Below the pieces are notes generated by a model that worked only from the letters and a program-made list of their open reading frames with translations, did not search any database and was not told the DNA's origin. Below, piece after piece: positions 11,562-24,475 of a stretch of DNA of 64,000 bases. The number at the start of each line of letters is the position of its first letter. Position 1 is the stretch's first letter. The stretch is taken from positions 1 through 64,000 of the forward strand of contig NBAY01000015.1 of NCBI GenBank assembly GCA_002794775.1, written 5' to 3'. The position numbers and the translations under genes are program-made. The DNA comes from Porodaedalea pini. Taxonomy: Eukaryota; Basidiomycota; Agaricomycetes; Hymenochaetales; Hymenochaetaceae.

Positions 11562-13698
11562 TTAGTTTCTATTGAACCGCAAAGCGCGCCCTTCCCGCGC
11601 CTTGGTAGATGTTATCGACGCGAACGTCTCAGAAGACTGGGCCACGCCGTCGGTGGCGGAAACATCGGCAGGCACAGAGTGAGAGGCAGAAACGCGTGCA
11701 GAGGCAGAGGCGGAGGCCTTTGTTATCTGACTTGCTCTAGCGGAAGCAGAGGTCCGGGAAGCGCCTGATGTGATGGAGGGAGCGGAAGCCGTACTCTGGA
11801 GAAGGGAAAGAGACCCCAATGCCGCTTTTGACGTAGCACCGGCAGCGGTCGCTGAAGCTGACTTTACGGAGGCAAGCGTAGAGGCGAGCGGGTCGTGCGC
11901 CGTGGCGACTGCCGAGACAAGTGCACTAGTACACGGACCGTCATCCTGCCAGTCATCGGCGGAACCTGACAATCGCATATAAAGTTTAACGTATGATGGA
12001 AGTGCTAATCGTCTGTAAACGTACCTCCCGGTGTATCCGCCTCAGACCACCATTTCGCAGTCCAAAGGTGGCCGCCAAAGGTCACTTGCGATCCACCGTT
12101 GTACTGCAACAGCAAAATTCAAACATTAGACGGAGTATCGGAATGAGATGGCGATGTGACGTACAGCAATCGAGCTCGACCATGCGGCTACACCCGCACA
12201 GCTACCAGCTGTGGGTACCGCAGTGCTAGATGCGGATGTTGTCGTTGATGGCGTACTACTCGTTTTAGTCGAGGTGGTGGTGGAGGTGGTAGCCCGAGCT
12301 GACGAGCTGGAGGACGCAGCAGACCCGCCTGTCAGCGCGTTCTTCGCCGAGACGTCATACCTCGAATTCGCTAACTTTTATCTCAGTAACTCTCTTTGGC
12401 CCAGAAATGATCTCGAACATACCGTATGCCTGACTAGCATCCCACATCATGACACCGCCAAAGCTGGAGAATGTCGCACGTGTAGTCTCGATAATGTTGG
12501 CTAACGTCGCAGCGTCGACATACCCGGATCCTGCAGCGGTGCTCGAGGCGGGCGCGCCGATGTACACCTTCACGGCAGGATTAGGCGACGTCGTGCGCGC
12601 CCAGTCATCCCAAGTCGCAAAATTCCAGTCCTGAGCGAGTGATTCTATAAATGAGTAAAAAGAAGAGAACAAACAAAATAAAAATCTTACGTTGGCATTG
12701 TCGAAGTTTTGCAGCCCGCAGAAATTGTTATCTGCCAGCACTGATTCAGAAAACAGCCACGTTCGTGACCATAGAATCTCACAGAATTGGACATAAACTG
12801 CATCAAACCCGACAGCATTGATGACTGCACCGAGGTTCGCATCTGGGAACGGACACTGAGGGGCAGCAGTGACATAATATTGCTTGCTCGCTCCAGACGC
12901 ATGGGAGCGGATGCGCGTGACGAACGCTGCATAGCCGGACGAGCCACCTCCCTCAATGTCGAGGTCGACGCCATCGAGGACTGCGGCACCGAACGGCCGA
13001 GTCGAGTTCGAGCCGCCGAGAAAGAGGTTCCAGATCGTGTCCGCGAAGGTTTCGGCCTGTGAGTCGGAGGTGAAGCTGATCGCACCGGTCGCGCCGCCAA
13101 TGCTAAAGATTTCATTTCCGATATGAGAAAGAGAAGAATCGAGGGAAATGGTGCAAACCTTAGTGTGACGATCTTGCCGGCGGCCTGGCAGGTCTCAATA
13201 TCTCCTGCGAGGGTTGAACAGTCTGGAAGCTCAGTGCCAGGAAATGTCGCGTTGTCGATATCGTTGCAGGTCTGTAGAACCTATTAACACACCACTACGG
13301 GAATAAAGCTTGACTGGACAGCGAAACGCACGTTCGATAGATCAATAGATGGTAGCCCGCCCTCGCCAAAGGCGGTTGTGAGGAAGGCGAGCGGGAAAGT
13401 GTCGGTGACGCTGTCTGAGGTGCAATAGAAGCCCAGACGTTTCTGAAAGTTGGCGACGTCGCTATGCGTCGCACCGTATGAGTTTTGGCCCCAATATCTA
13501 CAGGTATTTCGTTCAGACATGCAAGGATAACAATTCTACCGCGCGAATACGTACAGAACCAACTGAAAGAAATGAATAAGCGGACTCACATATAACTCGC
13601 AAGGGAAGACTCACATTGTCAGAGCGCGACATGTCGAAGCCGACGGCGGCACGAAGAAAAAAGAGCGAGAAAAGAACGACGAGGGAGAGAGCGAACAT
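11562..13698 (-). CDS. GH18 chitinase (class III type) with CBM5/12-like chitin-binding domain
   Basis: This is a secreted endochitinase that hydrolyses beta-1,4-GlcNAc chains. Ten exons were read: 13615-13698, 13555-13562, 13332-13497, 13159-13271, 12783-13102, 12691-12731, 12423-12630, 12165-12370, 12025-12103 and 11562-11965. They total 1629 nt (542 aa). A signal peptide covers about residues 1-20. The GH18 domain runs from [11 protein letters not shown] to [12 protein letters not shown], with the catalytic DGVDLDIEG motif at about residues 166-174, whose last Glu is the acid/base. A Ser/Thr-rich linker (about 325-365) leads to a chitin-binding module with Trp residues in WSSSIAYNGG, LWTAKWW and DWQDDGPC. 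The tail (about 430-542) is rich in Ser and Ala and of unknown role. Exon 2 is only 8 nt long and is needed to read LVLYWGQ. All introns fit GT-AG. Confidence 0.9.
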
Positions 13699-15697
13699 GA
13701 TTTAGCGTTGGAGAAGGAATGCAGCCGCCGTCAGCGTTAGAGAGCCCCAAAGACTCTGAGGTTCTTCATTTTTTGTTTGCTTGGCCTTTATAAAGAAGTT
13801 CATTTGGAAAAGAGACTGCCAGCGCGCACACGCATCTCGACGAACGAAGAGCAGGGGCCATGCGGGCCAGGTCACGATAAGCGACACAAATGTATAGGGG
13901 TTTCCGCGCTGCTTGCATGAGAACGCAGAAATATCTCCGAGTGAGCTCATTCATTAAGAAAGCTTTAATGAGAAGGCACAGATGATAGAGATGACGTTGA
14001 CGTGGCACTGGCGGGCTTGGGTTGGGAAGCGTCAGCGTCATCCAGCATATGGACCCGGGTAGCTATCGTCCTGTCCCGGGTGCTCGATTCATGGTGCCAG
14101 CATTCAGGAAAGATATAGATACCTCCCAGAAAGCGGTCGACAAGGGGATCTTGACACAGAAAGTCAGCAGAGTAAATGCGCACAGATCCGACGTGACGTG
14201 TCAGAGCCATGCATATGTGCAAGGCAAGCTTGCTCTCATCTTTTGCGTACTATTTCATGCTTCAAGGGCGGGCTAGGAATGTTCATAGAAAAGCATGGGA
14301 AGCCGAGGCACGACAAGTTGGAGACAGGAGCTCAATGCGCTGGCAGCTGCCGCGCTTCGGCAAACAGCGAACTCTCACCCTTCATAACGGATATGCGTTA
14401 TGAGAATTTCTACTGTATCTTCTTGCGAGGACGCAGAACATACCTCAAACGCGACATCTTCGACGGTCATAAAGTCCTTCGTCGGCTTACTTCAAACTTT
14501 TATCTACGTAGAAAGACAGTCGCTCCTGCTGCTCAGGGAGAGAGGAAACGATCATTTGCCGTTTGAATTGAATATGAGTATAGAAAGGCGCTACTCTCAC
14601 TTTCACACTTCCACTCTGTTCAAACTCATCAAAGTCTTACTGTACGACACATGTACAGCTCAGGATTTATTCACCCTTCAAGAGGTTCAAGTCGGCACAA
14701 CACATGGATATGGCCTACGGTGGCTCAAGACATTCCTTTCAACTCTCGCACCTCCAACCCTAACCCTCTTCCCTTCATTCCGTCCAACTCAACCTCTTCT
14801 CCGGCTTTCCTACCGCAACAACAAGGATATACAAGTACTTCAATATAAAAAACCACAAGCGCTAAGTGACTAACTCTGACGCTTCATCCGAGGCAGAACG
14901 ACCCACTCTAATTGATCGGCATCGAGACTTCAGCTAATATTGTTGCAAGAACGTGTTATCCGCCTGAAATGTGGGTCAATGTCATTGCAACGGCGGCTGT
15001 ATAATACTGCTGAAGCTTGATCTCGGTAGAACGGGTTCAGCATCAGATCTGACATGGAACAAGTGAGTCGCGTTATACAGTCAAGGGCATTGCTGCGAGA
15101 TCCATGAGCGGGAGTTCAGATGTGCATAGTCTTGTGGCGCCGGCCTCAACCGCTAAGAAACACCTCCATCTCGAAGGGATGAATGAGCTGAGTTGTCTCA
15201 TAGAGAATTTATGTTGAGATGTGGGAAAACATGGTATGTTTCATGAGCTTAAGCTCGGGGAGTACGTTCAATTAATAATCAAGAAGTCATACGCCGAGTT
15301 GAGAGGCTTATATGAGAAACTCCTTCATACGGAGACCAGGAGAACAAACAACAAGTGATTCCTAGTAACAGGAAATAACATGTAAAGCGTGAATAAGGCT
15401 GAAACGAGTCATTCTTCGTCACGGGAGCCTTAGTAACGAGCGGGGTTCGCTGACTGATGAGCCCGGCAAAGTCCGATGATATTAGACCCAAGTTTGCCTC
15501 TCCCATCCGCCACCTCCTCCTTCACCCCGCCAACCGTCAACGGTGAGTACCCATCTTCTGCTTAGAATCGCTGCTGGCCGCCCAGAGATGCTGTTGGAGG
15601 TGTTTGGATGGATTATGGCTGGTTGGAATGGCTGGCAGAGGATGGATCCAGTGGTGGCGATCAGGATGAGACGCTGACTGAGATTATTGCGTAGAAA
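13699..15697. other. Two-kilobase intergenic region
   Basis: This separates the divergent chitinase and RPL10 genes and should contain both promoters. The overlapping reading frames here (for example 14198-14566 and 14400-14873) have no recognisable domain or codon pattern. A GTGAGT donor at about 15541 and a TAG acceptor just before the RPL10 start suggest a 5' UTR intron in RPL10, which is common in ribosomal protein genes. Nothing else is recognised. Confidence 0.55.
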
Positions 15698-16465
15698 ATG
15701 GGTCGCCGTCCTGCTCGCTGTTACAGGTACTGCAAAAATAAGCCGTACCCCAAGTCTCGTTACAACCGTGGTGTCCCAGACCCAAAGGTGTGTCCGCAGT
15801 CCTACTTTCTAAATTAAAATCTGCATAATTAAGTCCATTATTTTATAGATCCGCATCTTCGACTTGGGTCGCAAGCGTGCGTCTGTCGATGACTTCCCGT
15901 TCTGCTGCCATCTCGTCTCCGATGAGTACGAGCAGCTCTCCTCGGAGGCCCTCGAGGCCGCGCGTATCTGTGCGAACAAGTACGTAACGAAGGTCGCCGG
16001 GAAAGACGCCTTCCACATGCGCGTACGCGTGCACCCCTTCCACGTCATTCGGATCAACAAGATGTTGTCGTGCGCAGGTGCTGATCGTCTGCAGACGGGT
16101 ATGCGTGGCGCCTGGGGCAAGCCGTACGGTTGCGTTGCCCGCGTCAACATCGGACAAATTATTCTTAGCATCCGCTGCAAGGACTCGAACGCCCACGTCA
16201 TCCAGGAGGCTCTCCGCCGCGCCCGCTACAAGTTCCCCGGTCGCCAGAAGATCATTGTGTCGAAGAAGTGGGGATTCACGAACGTTGCGCGTGAGGATTA
16301 CCAGAAGCTCAAGGAGAACAAGCTTGTCGTCCAGTGCGTTTTTGCGTTTTTGTCTGTCTTTTGAATTGATTATTTATCATTGTCGACAGGGATGGTGCCT
16401 ATGTACAGTTCATTCGCCCCAAGGGTCCGCTCGAGGCCAACCTCCGCGCCCAGCTCAAGGCGTAG
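15698..16465 (+). CDS. RPL10: 60S ribosomal protein L10 (uL16)
   Basis: This is a component of the large ribosomal subunit, involved in tRNA positioning and late 60S maturation. Three exons (15698-15787, 15849-16333, 16390-16465) total 651 nt, 216 aa, close to the usual length of about 215-220. The start [20 protein letters not shown] is the standard uL16 N-terminus. Further hallmarks are [33 protein letters not shown], the loop [16 protein letters not shown], and [15 protein letters not shown] probable 5' UTR intron ends just before the ATG. No defects were seen. Confidence 0.98.
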
Positions 16466-17088
16466 ATATATCCTCTTGTATCCTTGTACCGTCTATACTA
16501 TTTGCAGTTACGAGTGATCTAGTCCGATCTGAACTTCCATTGCATGCCTCATATTCACTACGCCGTCCGACTCAATGGGCGGTGGATAGGGGAAACGGGG
16601 CAAAGATTATCCCCCGCCTTTCTCTTTTTATTTTTATCATGTCGTGGCCCTGCTGTACACTGCATGGTCGCTATGAGCTCGGTGGGACATCGTCGTAGGT
16701 AATAAATTAGAAGATATTTGAGAAAATAAAATGATTTATTTTTCATATAATTACGGCATGACGTGCGCTGAGGAACGCGCGGAGCGGAAATGTACTAGTC
16801 CCCCACCGACACGGAGGGTGTTCATTCCTCCCTCCTCGATCCCCCCTCTGCTCTTGATCACCCACCACCATCACTGCGCCGCTCACCCGCCGCCGCCGCC
16901 ACCACCAACAACGCCGAAAATTAGAGCACGAAGGCACGAAGTCGCGACGTCGAACACGGAACACGCGAAGAACACACGCATAAATTGCATGTCCTGTTCT
17001 CATATCCGTATCTCCCCTTGTCTCTCGTCGACGTCTTCTACAAAGTCAGAATTTATTAGTGCTCTATTCAACCTGAGGACGACAAAAA
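16466..17088. other. Intergenic region between RPL10 and WC-1
   Basis: This contains the RPL10 3' end and the WC-1 promoter and leader. A pyrimidine-rich stretch (about 16810-16915) is typical of fungal core promoters. No gene or structured element is recognised. Confidence 0.5.
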
Positions 17089-19903
17089 ATGCCGTTCTCG
17101 ACGTACCTGCGTGAGCCTGCGCCTCGCGACGACCGCCCCGCGCAGAATGACACCCAGCAGCAGCAGCAGCAGCAACAGCATCCCTATACGACTCAGAATT
17201 ATCACCCCCAGCAAGCGCAATATCAACCGCAAGAGCAGTACTCAGGCTATGGAGTCTACTCGCCAGCAGACGCAATGAAGCACTATGGGAACTACTACAC
17301 GCCTTCGGCCTCGCCCCACGACGCACATAGCTCCGCCGGTACAGCCGGACCGTCGTCAAGCGGCAGCAGCAAGCACTACCCTCCGCTCTCGCCATCCACC
17401 CGTGGCGGGAATAACGGGCTCTTCCAGATGCCGTCCTTTCTCATGGGCGGCTTCGGCGGGGCGCTCACGCCCAACACCATGGGCATGTTCGAATTTGTCT
17501 CGGCACCGTACGCACCAGCACATGACAGCGGGAAGCCTTGGCAGACGACGTGCGTCCTTTTCTTGCTTGATTTCGCTCCGGATCAGTTCCCTTGTATTTT
17601 GCGGCTTTCGGTCAGTGTACTGACGTTTGTTATGGAACAGAAAATACTATACGCTTGAGGAGCAGCAGGAGCAGCAGAATGACGTTGCTGCGACTGCACC
17701 TGCATCTGCAGCGACTTCGAGCCATGCGCATGCCCACACAGCTGGGCCGGCAGCATCGCCCTTTGGCTATCTAAACGCCGAGTCCCCGCAGGAGCAGGCT
17801 GCCAATGCGCAAGAGGAAACCATGGACGAAGCTGACGCGACCGCCAACGTCTCCCTAGATGACCCCTCCGCGATCGCAGAGGTCGACACAACACAGCCTC
17901 CCGAACTGTATGCGCCCGTGCCCACCGCAGGTCTCCCAGTATACTCCCAGTCGGGGTTTGACATGCTCAGTATCCTCGCACGAGTTGCACGACGCTCGAA
18001 CCCAACGATTTCGCTCGGGCCCGTCGACCTCACATGCGCCTTCGTTGTCTCCGACGTGCGCAGCGCAGACGCGCCGATCGTGTACGCCTCGCCCACCTTC
18101 TACGAGCTCACGGGGTATGCTGAGAGCGAGGTTGTCGGCCGCAACTGCCGCTTCCTGCAGGCGCCCGGCGGACGCGTCGCGCGCTCTGAGACGCGCCGCT
18201 TCACGTCGCCCGACGCGGTCCGAGAGCTGCGCTTTGCGCTCGACAAGGACCGCGAGGTACAAGTGAGCCTCATTAACTACCGAAAGGATGGCCGGCCGTT
18301 CGTGAACCGCGTGTCGATCGTGCCGATCCCGGCGGAGGACGCGGCTTCGGAGATTGCATTTCACGTCGGCTTCCAGGTGGATCTGAATGAGCAGCCTGGA
18401 CTCATTGCGCAGCGTATACAGGACGGGAAATTCTATTCGGGCGGGGATTCTTTATTCAAGTCTTTGACGCCCGCGGACCGCAGCGCGAGAGGGATGGGAA
18501 AGAAGCTTCGTGCACTGTTGTCTGATCCGTCTTTCCAATCAGCGGCACACCTCACAACATCAAGCAACTCGACTCCTTCATCTGCCACCACCGTTGCCAC
18601 TTCTGCTCCAAATTCGAACTCAGACTCATCCGCTCCGACGCTGACATCCAAATCACCCGCTGCCAGTAAGCCCGACACACGCGACGAGCGCCAATGGCTG
18701 AATCTCCTTATGCTCGAGCACATGCCTGACTTCATCCATGTTCTCTCACTCAAAGGTCACTTCTTATATGTCTCCCCTGGTGTCACTCGCGTGCTCGGCT
18801 ACGCGCCCGCGGACCTTGTCGGCAAGTCAGTCAGCGACTTTTGCCATCCAAGCGACGCCGTCCCGCTCCTCCGTGAGCTCAAGGAGAGCACGGGCCAGGC
18901 TGTCGTGTCGAGCGAGAGCGGCAACGTCCCGAGTGATACGCCTGAAGCTCAGACACACATGGGCCAACGCACCGTCGATTTGCTGTTCCGCATGCGAACC
19001 AACACGGGTGGGTACGCGTGGATCGAGTCGATCGGACGCCTGCACGTCGAAGCTGGCAAGGGTCGCAAGGCGATTGTTCTCAGCGGACGGATATGTGCCA
19101 TGCCGAACCTCCGGTGGGGCGCAATCTCGCAAGCTGGCGGACTGCTCGGGCCCTGTCCCTCTGCCGTTCCGAACACTACGTTCACCGACAGTGCTGAGTT
19201 GGGTGAAGCTGGCAAGAAAAATAATAGCACGGAGCGCGAGTTCTGGGCGATGCTATGCGGTGACGGGCTATTCCTTGTCGCAGGTATGGGCGTGCGCGAC
19301 CTGCTCGGATGGGGTGCGGGCGAAATGATCGGGCGCTCCATTCGCGACTTCATTGTCGATAGCGAAGCTGGCGGTAATCATGCGTCTACTGAGCAGATCC
19401 TTACTGCACTAGGAAAAGCGTACATTGGAGAAAAGGGTATGCAGTCCCTCTCGTGCCGGATGAAAAAACGTGATGGACAAACAGTGTGGATGCAGCTTAT
19501 CCTGTATTCTAACGAGCCGGGGACGACAAGTGGACGAGTTATTGTCCAGTTCAAACTCCTCTTTCCACCTACCTCTTCTCCGACCATTGAATTCCAGACA
19601 TACTCACCCGCAGCCTACCAAAACGCAGCATTCGCGTTCTCCTTCTCCCCTTCGCAAACATCGCGCTCATACCCGTTGCTCGACAACTCCACGTCTTCAA
19701 CAACAGCCAGGGCAGCCCGCATCCTGCACTTACCGACCACGAACGTCTTTGCGGAGTTCGAGACGCACCGCGGGACGTCGTGGCAGTACGAACTGCAGCA
19801 GCTCAAGTTTGCGAACGACAAGATACGCGAGGAGGTGAACGCGCTCGAGGCACGCCAACGGATGCAGCAGCGTAGTCCCTGGGTCGGCGATGCGCAAATG
19901 TGA
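17089..19903 (+). CDS. wc-1: White collar 1 blue-light photoreceptor, zinc-finger-less basidiomycete type
   Basis: This is a flavin-binding blue-light receptor that pairs with WC-2 to switch on light-regulated genes. Two exons (17089-17549, 17641-19903) total 2724 nt, 907 aa. The N-terminus is Gln-rich, with a CAG-type run at about 17156-17182. The LOV domain includes SDVRSADAPIVYASPTFYEL and the signature GRNCRFLQAPGG at about residues 319-330, whose Cys forms the photoadduct. Two more PAS domains follow, at about residues 510-625 (DFIHVLSLKGHFLYVSPG) and 685-795 (GVRDLLGWGAGEMIGRSI). The C-terminus has a short basic/helical stretch and no GATA zinc finger. This is the known basidiomycete arrangement, in which the DNA-binding finger is supplied by WC-2. 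The reading frame is intact. Confidence 0.95.
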
Positions 19904-20531
19904 ATGGTGCTTTCATTTCCAATATTTTGATTTGGGTGTCTTTTCCTTACTCTACGGTACTATAAAACACGTTTCTTCCTTACATATAGAGACAAATAGT
20001 CGAATCCTTTGTTTCTCTACGATCGTCTGCATTTTTACTTTCCGTCATTGTTTTCTTCTAGGTAGCTTGGTTGGACATGGAACGAGAAGCGCTAGTTGTA
20101 TACTCTAGTGACGTAACTACATATTATTGCCTTATCCATCGTGCCTTCGTTATATTACTATTACAGCACTGACTACGTGTCCAATTGAAATGCAATGCAC
20201 AACTCATCTGTGTGCTAATGTACTCCAAAATGATTTCTAACTTATTGCATGAGGCACAAGAATGCCGTTTGTACAGAAACTCAACACAAATGTACTAACT
20301 AAAAAACCAACAACATTCAAAAACTGATTAAAAAATTCTCCAAGAGGTGCAATTCGAGAATCCAGAGCGATCCGATTGAGTAGATAAGAGAGGAATATGA
20401 ACATGCCAACGAGTGGTTTCGGTGATGAGGGCATCTGCCCAGAGCAAGGAGTGACTAAACATGGGAATAGGGTAAAAGAAAGAAAGAAGAGGGAAAAGGG
20501 CAGGAATCCGAGCTTATATATGTTCCAAGAT
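19904..20531. other. Convergent 3' flank of WC-1 and BTB/CAP-Gly copy D
   Basis: This is the shared 3' region between two convergent genes. About 19985-20531 is repeated, inverted, downstream of copy A (4185-4726), which marks the limit of the duplicated unit on this side. No gene is recognised; the minus-strand frame at 20237-20554 also has a counterpart in copy A only because the flank was duplicated. Confidence 0.6.
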
Positions 20532-23500
20532 TCACAAGTCCGAACCGACAGCATCTACAACATACAGCACCTGCTGTGGCCTCACAAAGAGACCTCGATA
20601 CTCAGCGTTCGATACGTCCGACACCGATGGCGACGCGCTACGGAAACGCTTCTTGCGGTCAACGCTGAGCTGCTCCCCCTCGCGCTTCGTGCCCTTCCAG
20701 CCACTAATAACGCTAGTGCCATAGCTATTCGTCAAATCAACGCGTCGCCGGCGGGTCATGCGTTCGTCGTCGCCCCATTCCGACGCTAAAGTCCCGACGT
20801 CAAAGTAGCGCACGCCACCCCACGAGCCGTCATTCCACTGGCGACCCTCGAGCTGATCGTCTGCCCAAGCATCGCCCACAGGCACCTCGACACCGACCCA
20901 TGGCCCGCTCTCACCCTCAACCTCGCCGATATAACGGGCGAATGCGCGGAACCGCTTCCGCTTTGAAGTGATGATACATGGAATGCCAATGTCTAATGTA
21001 GCGCCACGGGGTTGCAGCATGACCGTCTCGCCTGCGGACGCCGTCCCCCCGCAGGTACTCGATTGAGGGTAATGGTGTCATTCGATTCCTTGCGCCGCAA
21101 TGTAGTGCGAGTTGTATTTGATCCATTGTCGCTCGACCGCAGAGATCTGTCGTCTGCGATGATGGCATCCGCCCGCCCCTTCCCCTTCCCCTTCCCTTTA
21201 ATCGTCAATGTACTGCCTGTATTGGGAGGATCTTCAGGGTCAATGTTTTCCTTAGATGGCATTTTCGGCAATGGCTTGTTTGGCCTGCTTGGTTGTCTCG
21301 CCGGAGAAGGCTTCTTCTCATCAACTGCAGGGGACTTCTTCGTCGCTGTCTTCTTCCCTCCAGCTGTTGCCACAGATGCAGTTGATCGAATTGAATTCGC
21401 CGACGGTGACTTTCGAATGACGGGCGTCTTGTTCGCTGTTGTTTTCGTAGATACTGTAGTAATGGGCGACACCTTCCGTGTGCGCGATGCCGCGCTTACC
21501 GTACTAATTGGCGCCGTACTCGTTTCCGAGACGCGACGCGGCCGTCCTTTCGGTAGCGCAGGCGCTGGCGTTTTAGGAGATCTTGAGGTTCCGGTGCTGC
21601 GCATCGAGGTCGTTGACGTGGTCGAGACTTTCCTCGACCGAGTAACAGAGTCGCGCGGAGTCATATTCTCGCGAGGCGTCTTGAATGTAGACTCGCGCGT
21701 TGAAGCCCGCTCCTGCTGCTTGACATTGACACATTCGAGAGCGAGGATGTCGGTCGCGAGGCCGGATGAGGTGGACGAAGAGTACCTTGCTGGCCTGCAG
21801 TGGCGGCATTTCTGCGGACAGTCGATGCATGTGAACGAGTAGATGAAACAGAGGCGGCGACAGATTTTGGTCTTTGCACGGAGACGACGTTCGATAGTTT
21901 TACACTCGCGACACTCGCGACACTCGCGGTGTCACCTGTGTCTTTCCCAGTTGCGCGTGGAGAGCGAGAAGCTACACCGGGCCGTCGAGAAACCACGGAA
22001 GATGACGCGGTAGAGCGCGCAAGGGACGAGGTCGAGCCCTTTAGTCGCGGGCTTTCTTGTTCGTCACCCTCCCCATCCACGTCCATACCTGAAGTATACG
22101 AGAGCGCACTCGGTGCCCTATGGACGCTTGGACTCGTACTACGCGGGGTGGACGGCGCAAACTTCGAGTCTGGCCGGCTTTCCTTACGCTCACGCTCCGT
22201 CGCAGTTGTAAGGCGCAACGACGTTCGGCTAGTCGTCGACGCAACGCTGCGAGCTACGCTCCGGACAGATGCGCTAGACGAGGTGACAGCTGCATTCCCG
22301 CGAGCAAGGTTCTTGTTTAACACGCTCGTACGAAGCGAATGCGACGTGCTCATGCTATCGCGCTCAGTGGTGTCTTCAACCCTGCTGAGTGTAGGGCGAA
22401 GACCTGCTCGCGTAAGCGGCCCACGCACCGTGTTGGAGTTGTTCGTCGTCGGCGTTAGAAGATCTTCGACCGGGATGTTGATCTCTGTAGATCGTTATTA
22501 GCAAAGTCCTTACCCTTGAGAAGCGCGGACCTACCGTCGCTGATCTCCTTGATCGCCCAACTTTCCAGTGCATCGAAGCCACCCTCGTTCCGGATACCGA
22601 CCCAGCGCCTTCGCATCCAGCGAAGCAGATCCATGCGAGTCTGTTCAACTTGCACACGGATGTGGGAAATGCTTGATAAGAGGGTCTCGCTTGGTTCCGT
22701 AGGGTGCTGACGGAGAAGAATTGTGGAAACGAGAGTCTGCGAAGGAATGAGCACAACAATAAACCCAATTATATTTTAATACTCACCTGATAGAGCATGC
22801 CAGCATTCGACTCCGCCATGCCCCTCCGCACAGCCTCCATAACCCACTCAACGCGCTCCCCGTCCTCAAACCGTCCTAACCCATCATTCTCCATAATCTC
22901 AACCCACTCACGCTCATTGAAACACTTCTCCGCCTCGTTGCAAAGCAGCGCATCCACAAACCCCCTTGCTGTCATAACCATTTCTCTCACACCCTCTACC
23001 CAGGCTTCGCGCACAGAGTTGAGCTTCGCTAAGGCCGCATGCGCAGCGAAGAGCAAAGGAAACGCATTCTGCGGGAGCGCACGCTTCTTCAGGCCGGTCA
23101 TCAACCCGTCTTTCGTCTTCTGCGGGAGTGCAGCGAAGTCCGGCGTGCACCAGCCCTCTCCGAAAAGACCAACAAGGGCGCGCCGTGCGCCGCGCTCAAG
23201 GTATGTGTTCTGCACGTCTGGACGCACGGAAAACACGAGCGTACGCGGTGCGCGACGTGCACACTGGCGGCAGCGACACCCACCTGTGCCCCAGCGACCT
23301 CCAGTGATACGTTCATACTCAGCAAATTCGAGGAAAGCGTGGAAGAGCCCATGGAGCATCTCCTGAACGAGGCGTGCCTGCACCTCGTCATGGAGCGTTT
23401 GCAATTGAAGATAGTTCGCGGAGCACAGGATAGCGAAAGCGGTGTCCAAGTCATACGAGCGGTTGCTGAAGCTGAGCGTGCCGGTGTATAAGTATCCTAA

Positions 23501-24475
23501 GGTAAAGTGCAGTGCTGGAGGAGTGAAGGGAGGAGAGGGAAGGCGAAGGGTCGTGAGCTCGCCGAGGGCAGGGGTATTCTTGAGACCATAGGTGATGAGT
23601 TGATCGTAGAAATACGGTGCACGCGTAACAAGAACGAATCGATGCGAGCAGAAGACAGCGGTCGTCTCTTCTTCATTGGAAGGAGCACCTATTGTTGGCA
23701 TATCGTTGTGTAGTTCAATGCGAACGTCAGAATACAGACGAGACCTCCACATGAAGACAAGGTCCTTCCGAAGCTTGTCGACGCGTGCCTCTTCCACATC
23801 GGCATCGCCTTCCGGGCCCTTCTCATTCGCATCGAACAAAAACTCAAATGCATCCCCAAATCCCTTTCCTGTATAGAGATACTCGAGCTCGTTGGCGAAT
23901 AACGCGGGATTATGGTTGAGAGATATGCGCGTGAGGGAGCCGATTACAGAGGGCGCAGGGGAGATAGGCCGAAATTGGGAAGGTGAAGTGGAGCGCATGG
24001 AGGCCGGGTAGGTGAACTCAACGCCAAGGTTGAGAGAGAGTGCAGATGTCGTCGGCATTGGAAGAGACGGTGTCGGAGAGGCAGCGAAAGGAAGTGGGGA
24101 TGCGATAGGTGCCGGGCGGAACGAGAAATAGCGCGCCTGGAAACTGGGTGGTGCACGAGAATAAACGATAGCTAGTATCTGTTAGTCTCAAGGACAGGTG
24201 GTAGGTTCTGCACGGTGCTCACCTTTATGTCCCCAAACCTCCGAGTCCGCGTTGCTGCCTTCGTCCATCGCGTCCTCATCCAGTAGATCCCAGACGACGT
24301 CTGGGAAGCGATCCTTCGCGCGATGAAAGAGCGATTGGAGGTCCTCTTGCCATGCTGTCGTCGACCTCTTCGTTGCCTCGAGCAGCGCGGGTGGGCGGGC
24401 AGGCGGCTGTGACGGGACGGCTACCATGAGAAGCAGTGATGTAGTGTGATTAAGAAAAAAGCAGAGAAAGCCCAA
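20532..24475 (-). CDS. BTB/POZ and CAP-Gly domain protein, copy D (full-length, two 1-nt frameshifts)
   Basis: This is the only complete copy. Exons are 24223-24475 (start at 24475, or more likely 24427 at MVAVPSQ), 22797-24171, 22535-22736 and 20532-22494. The product would be about 1248 aa. Order: a BTB-like stretch (LQSLFHRAKDRFPDVVWDLL), a main BTB/POZ domain around residues 210-330 (RSRLYSDVRIEL, FCSHRFVLVTRAPYFYDQL, LYTGTLSFS), a long basic Ser/Thr-rich linker, and a C-terminal CAP-Gly-like domain at about 1105-1160 (FARYIGEVEGESGPWVGVEV, WNDGSWGGVRYFDV). CAP-Gly domains bind microtubule ends and EEY tails. BTB domains dimerise or recruit Cullin-3. The role is not known. Two one-base deletions, near 21706 (CCC where copy C has CCCC) and near 21045, break the frame. 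Together they would restore a length divisible by three. They may be sequencing errors in C runs or true lesions. Confidence 0.75.

Noticed and set aside
14198..14873. Overlapping 120-160 codon frames between chitinase and RPL10
   Set aside because: No domain, no plausible splice partners, and stops in all extensions.
21012..22501. Long plus-strand open frames (276 and 233 codons) over BTB/CAP-Gly copy D
   Set aside because: They are antisense to the real gene. The minus strand has the conserved domains and introns, and the open antisense frame follows from the Ser/Thr/Arg-rich codon bias.
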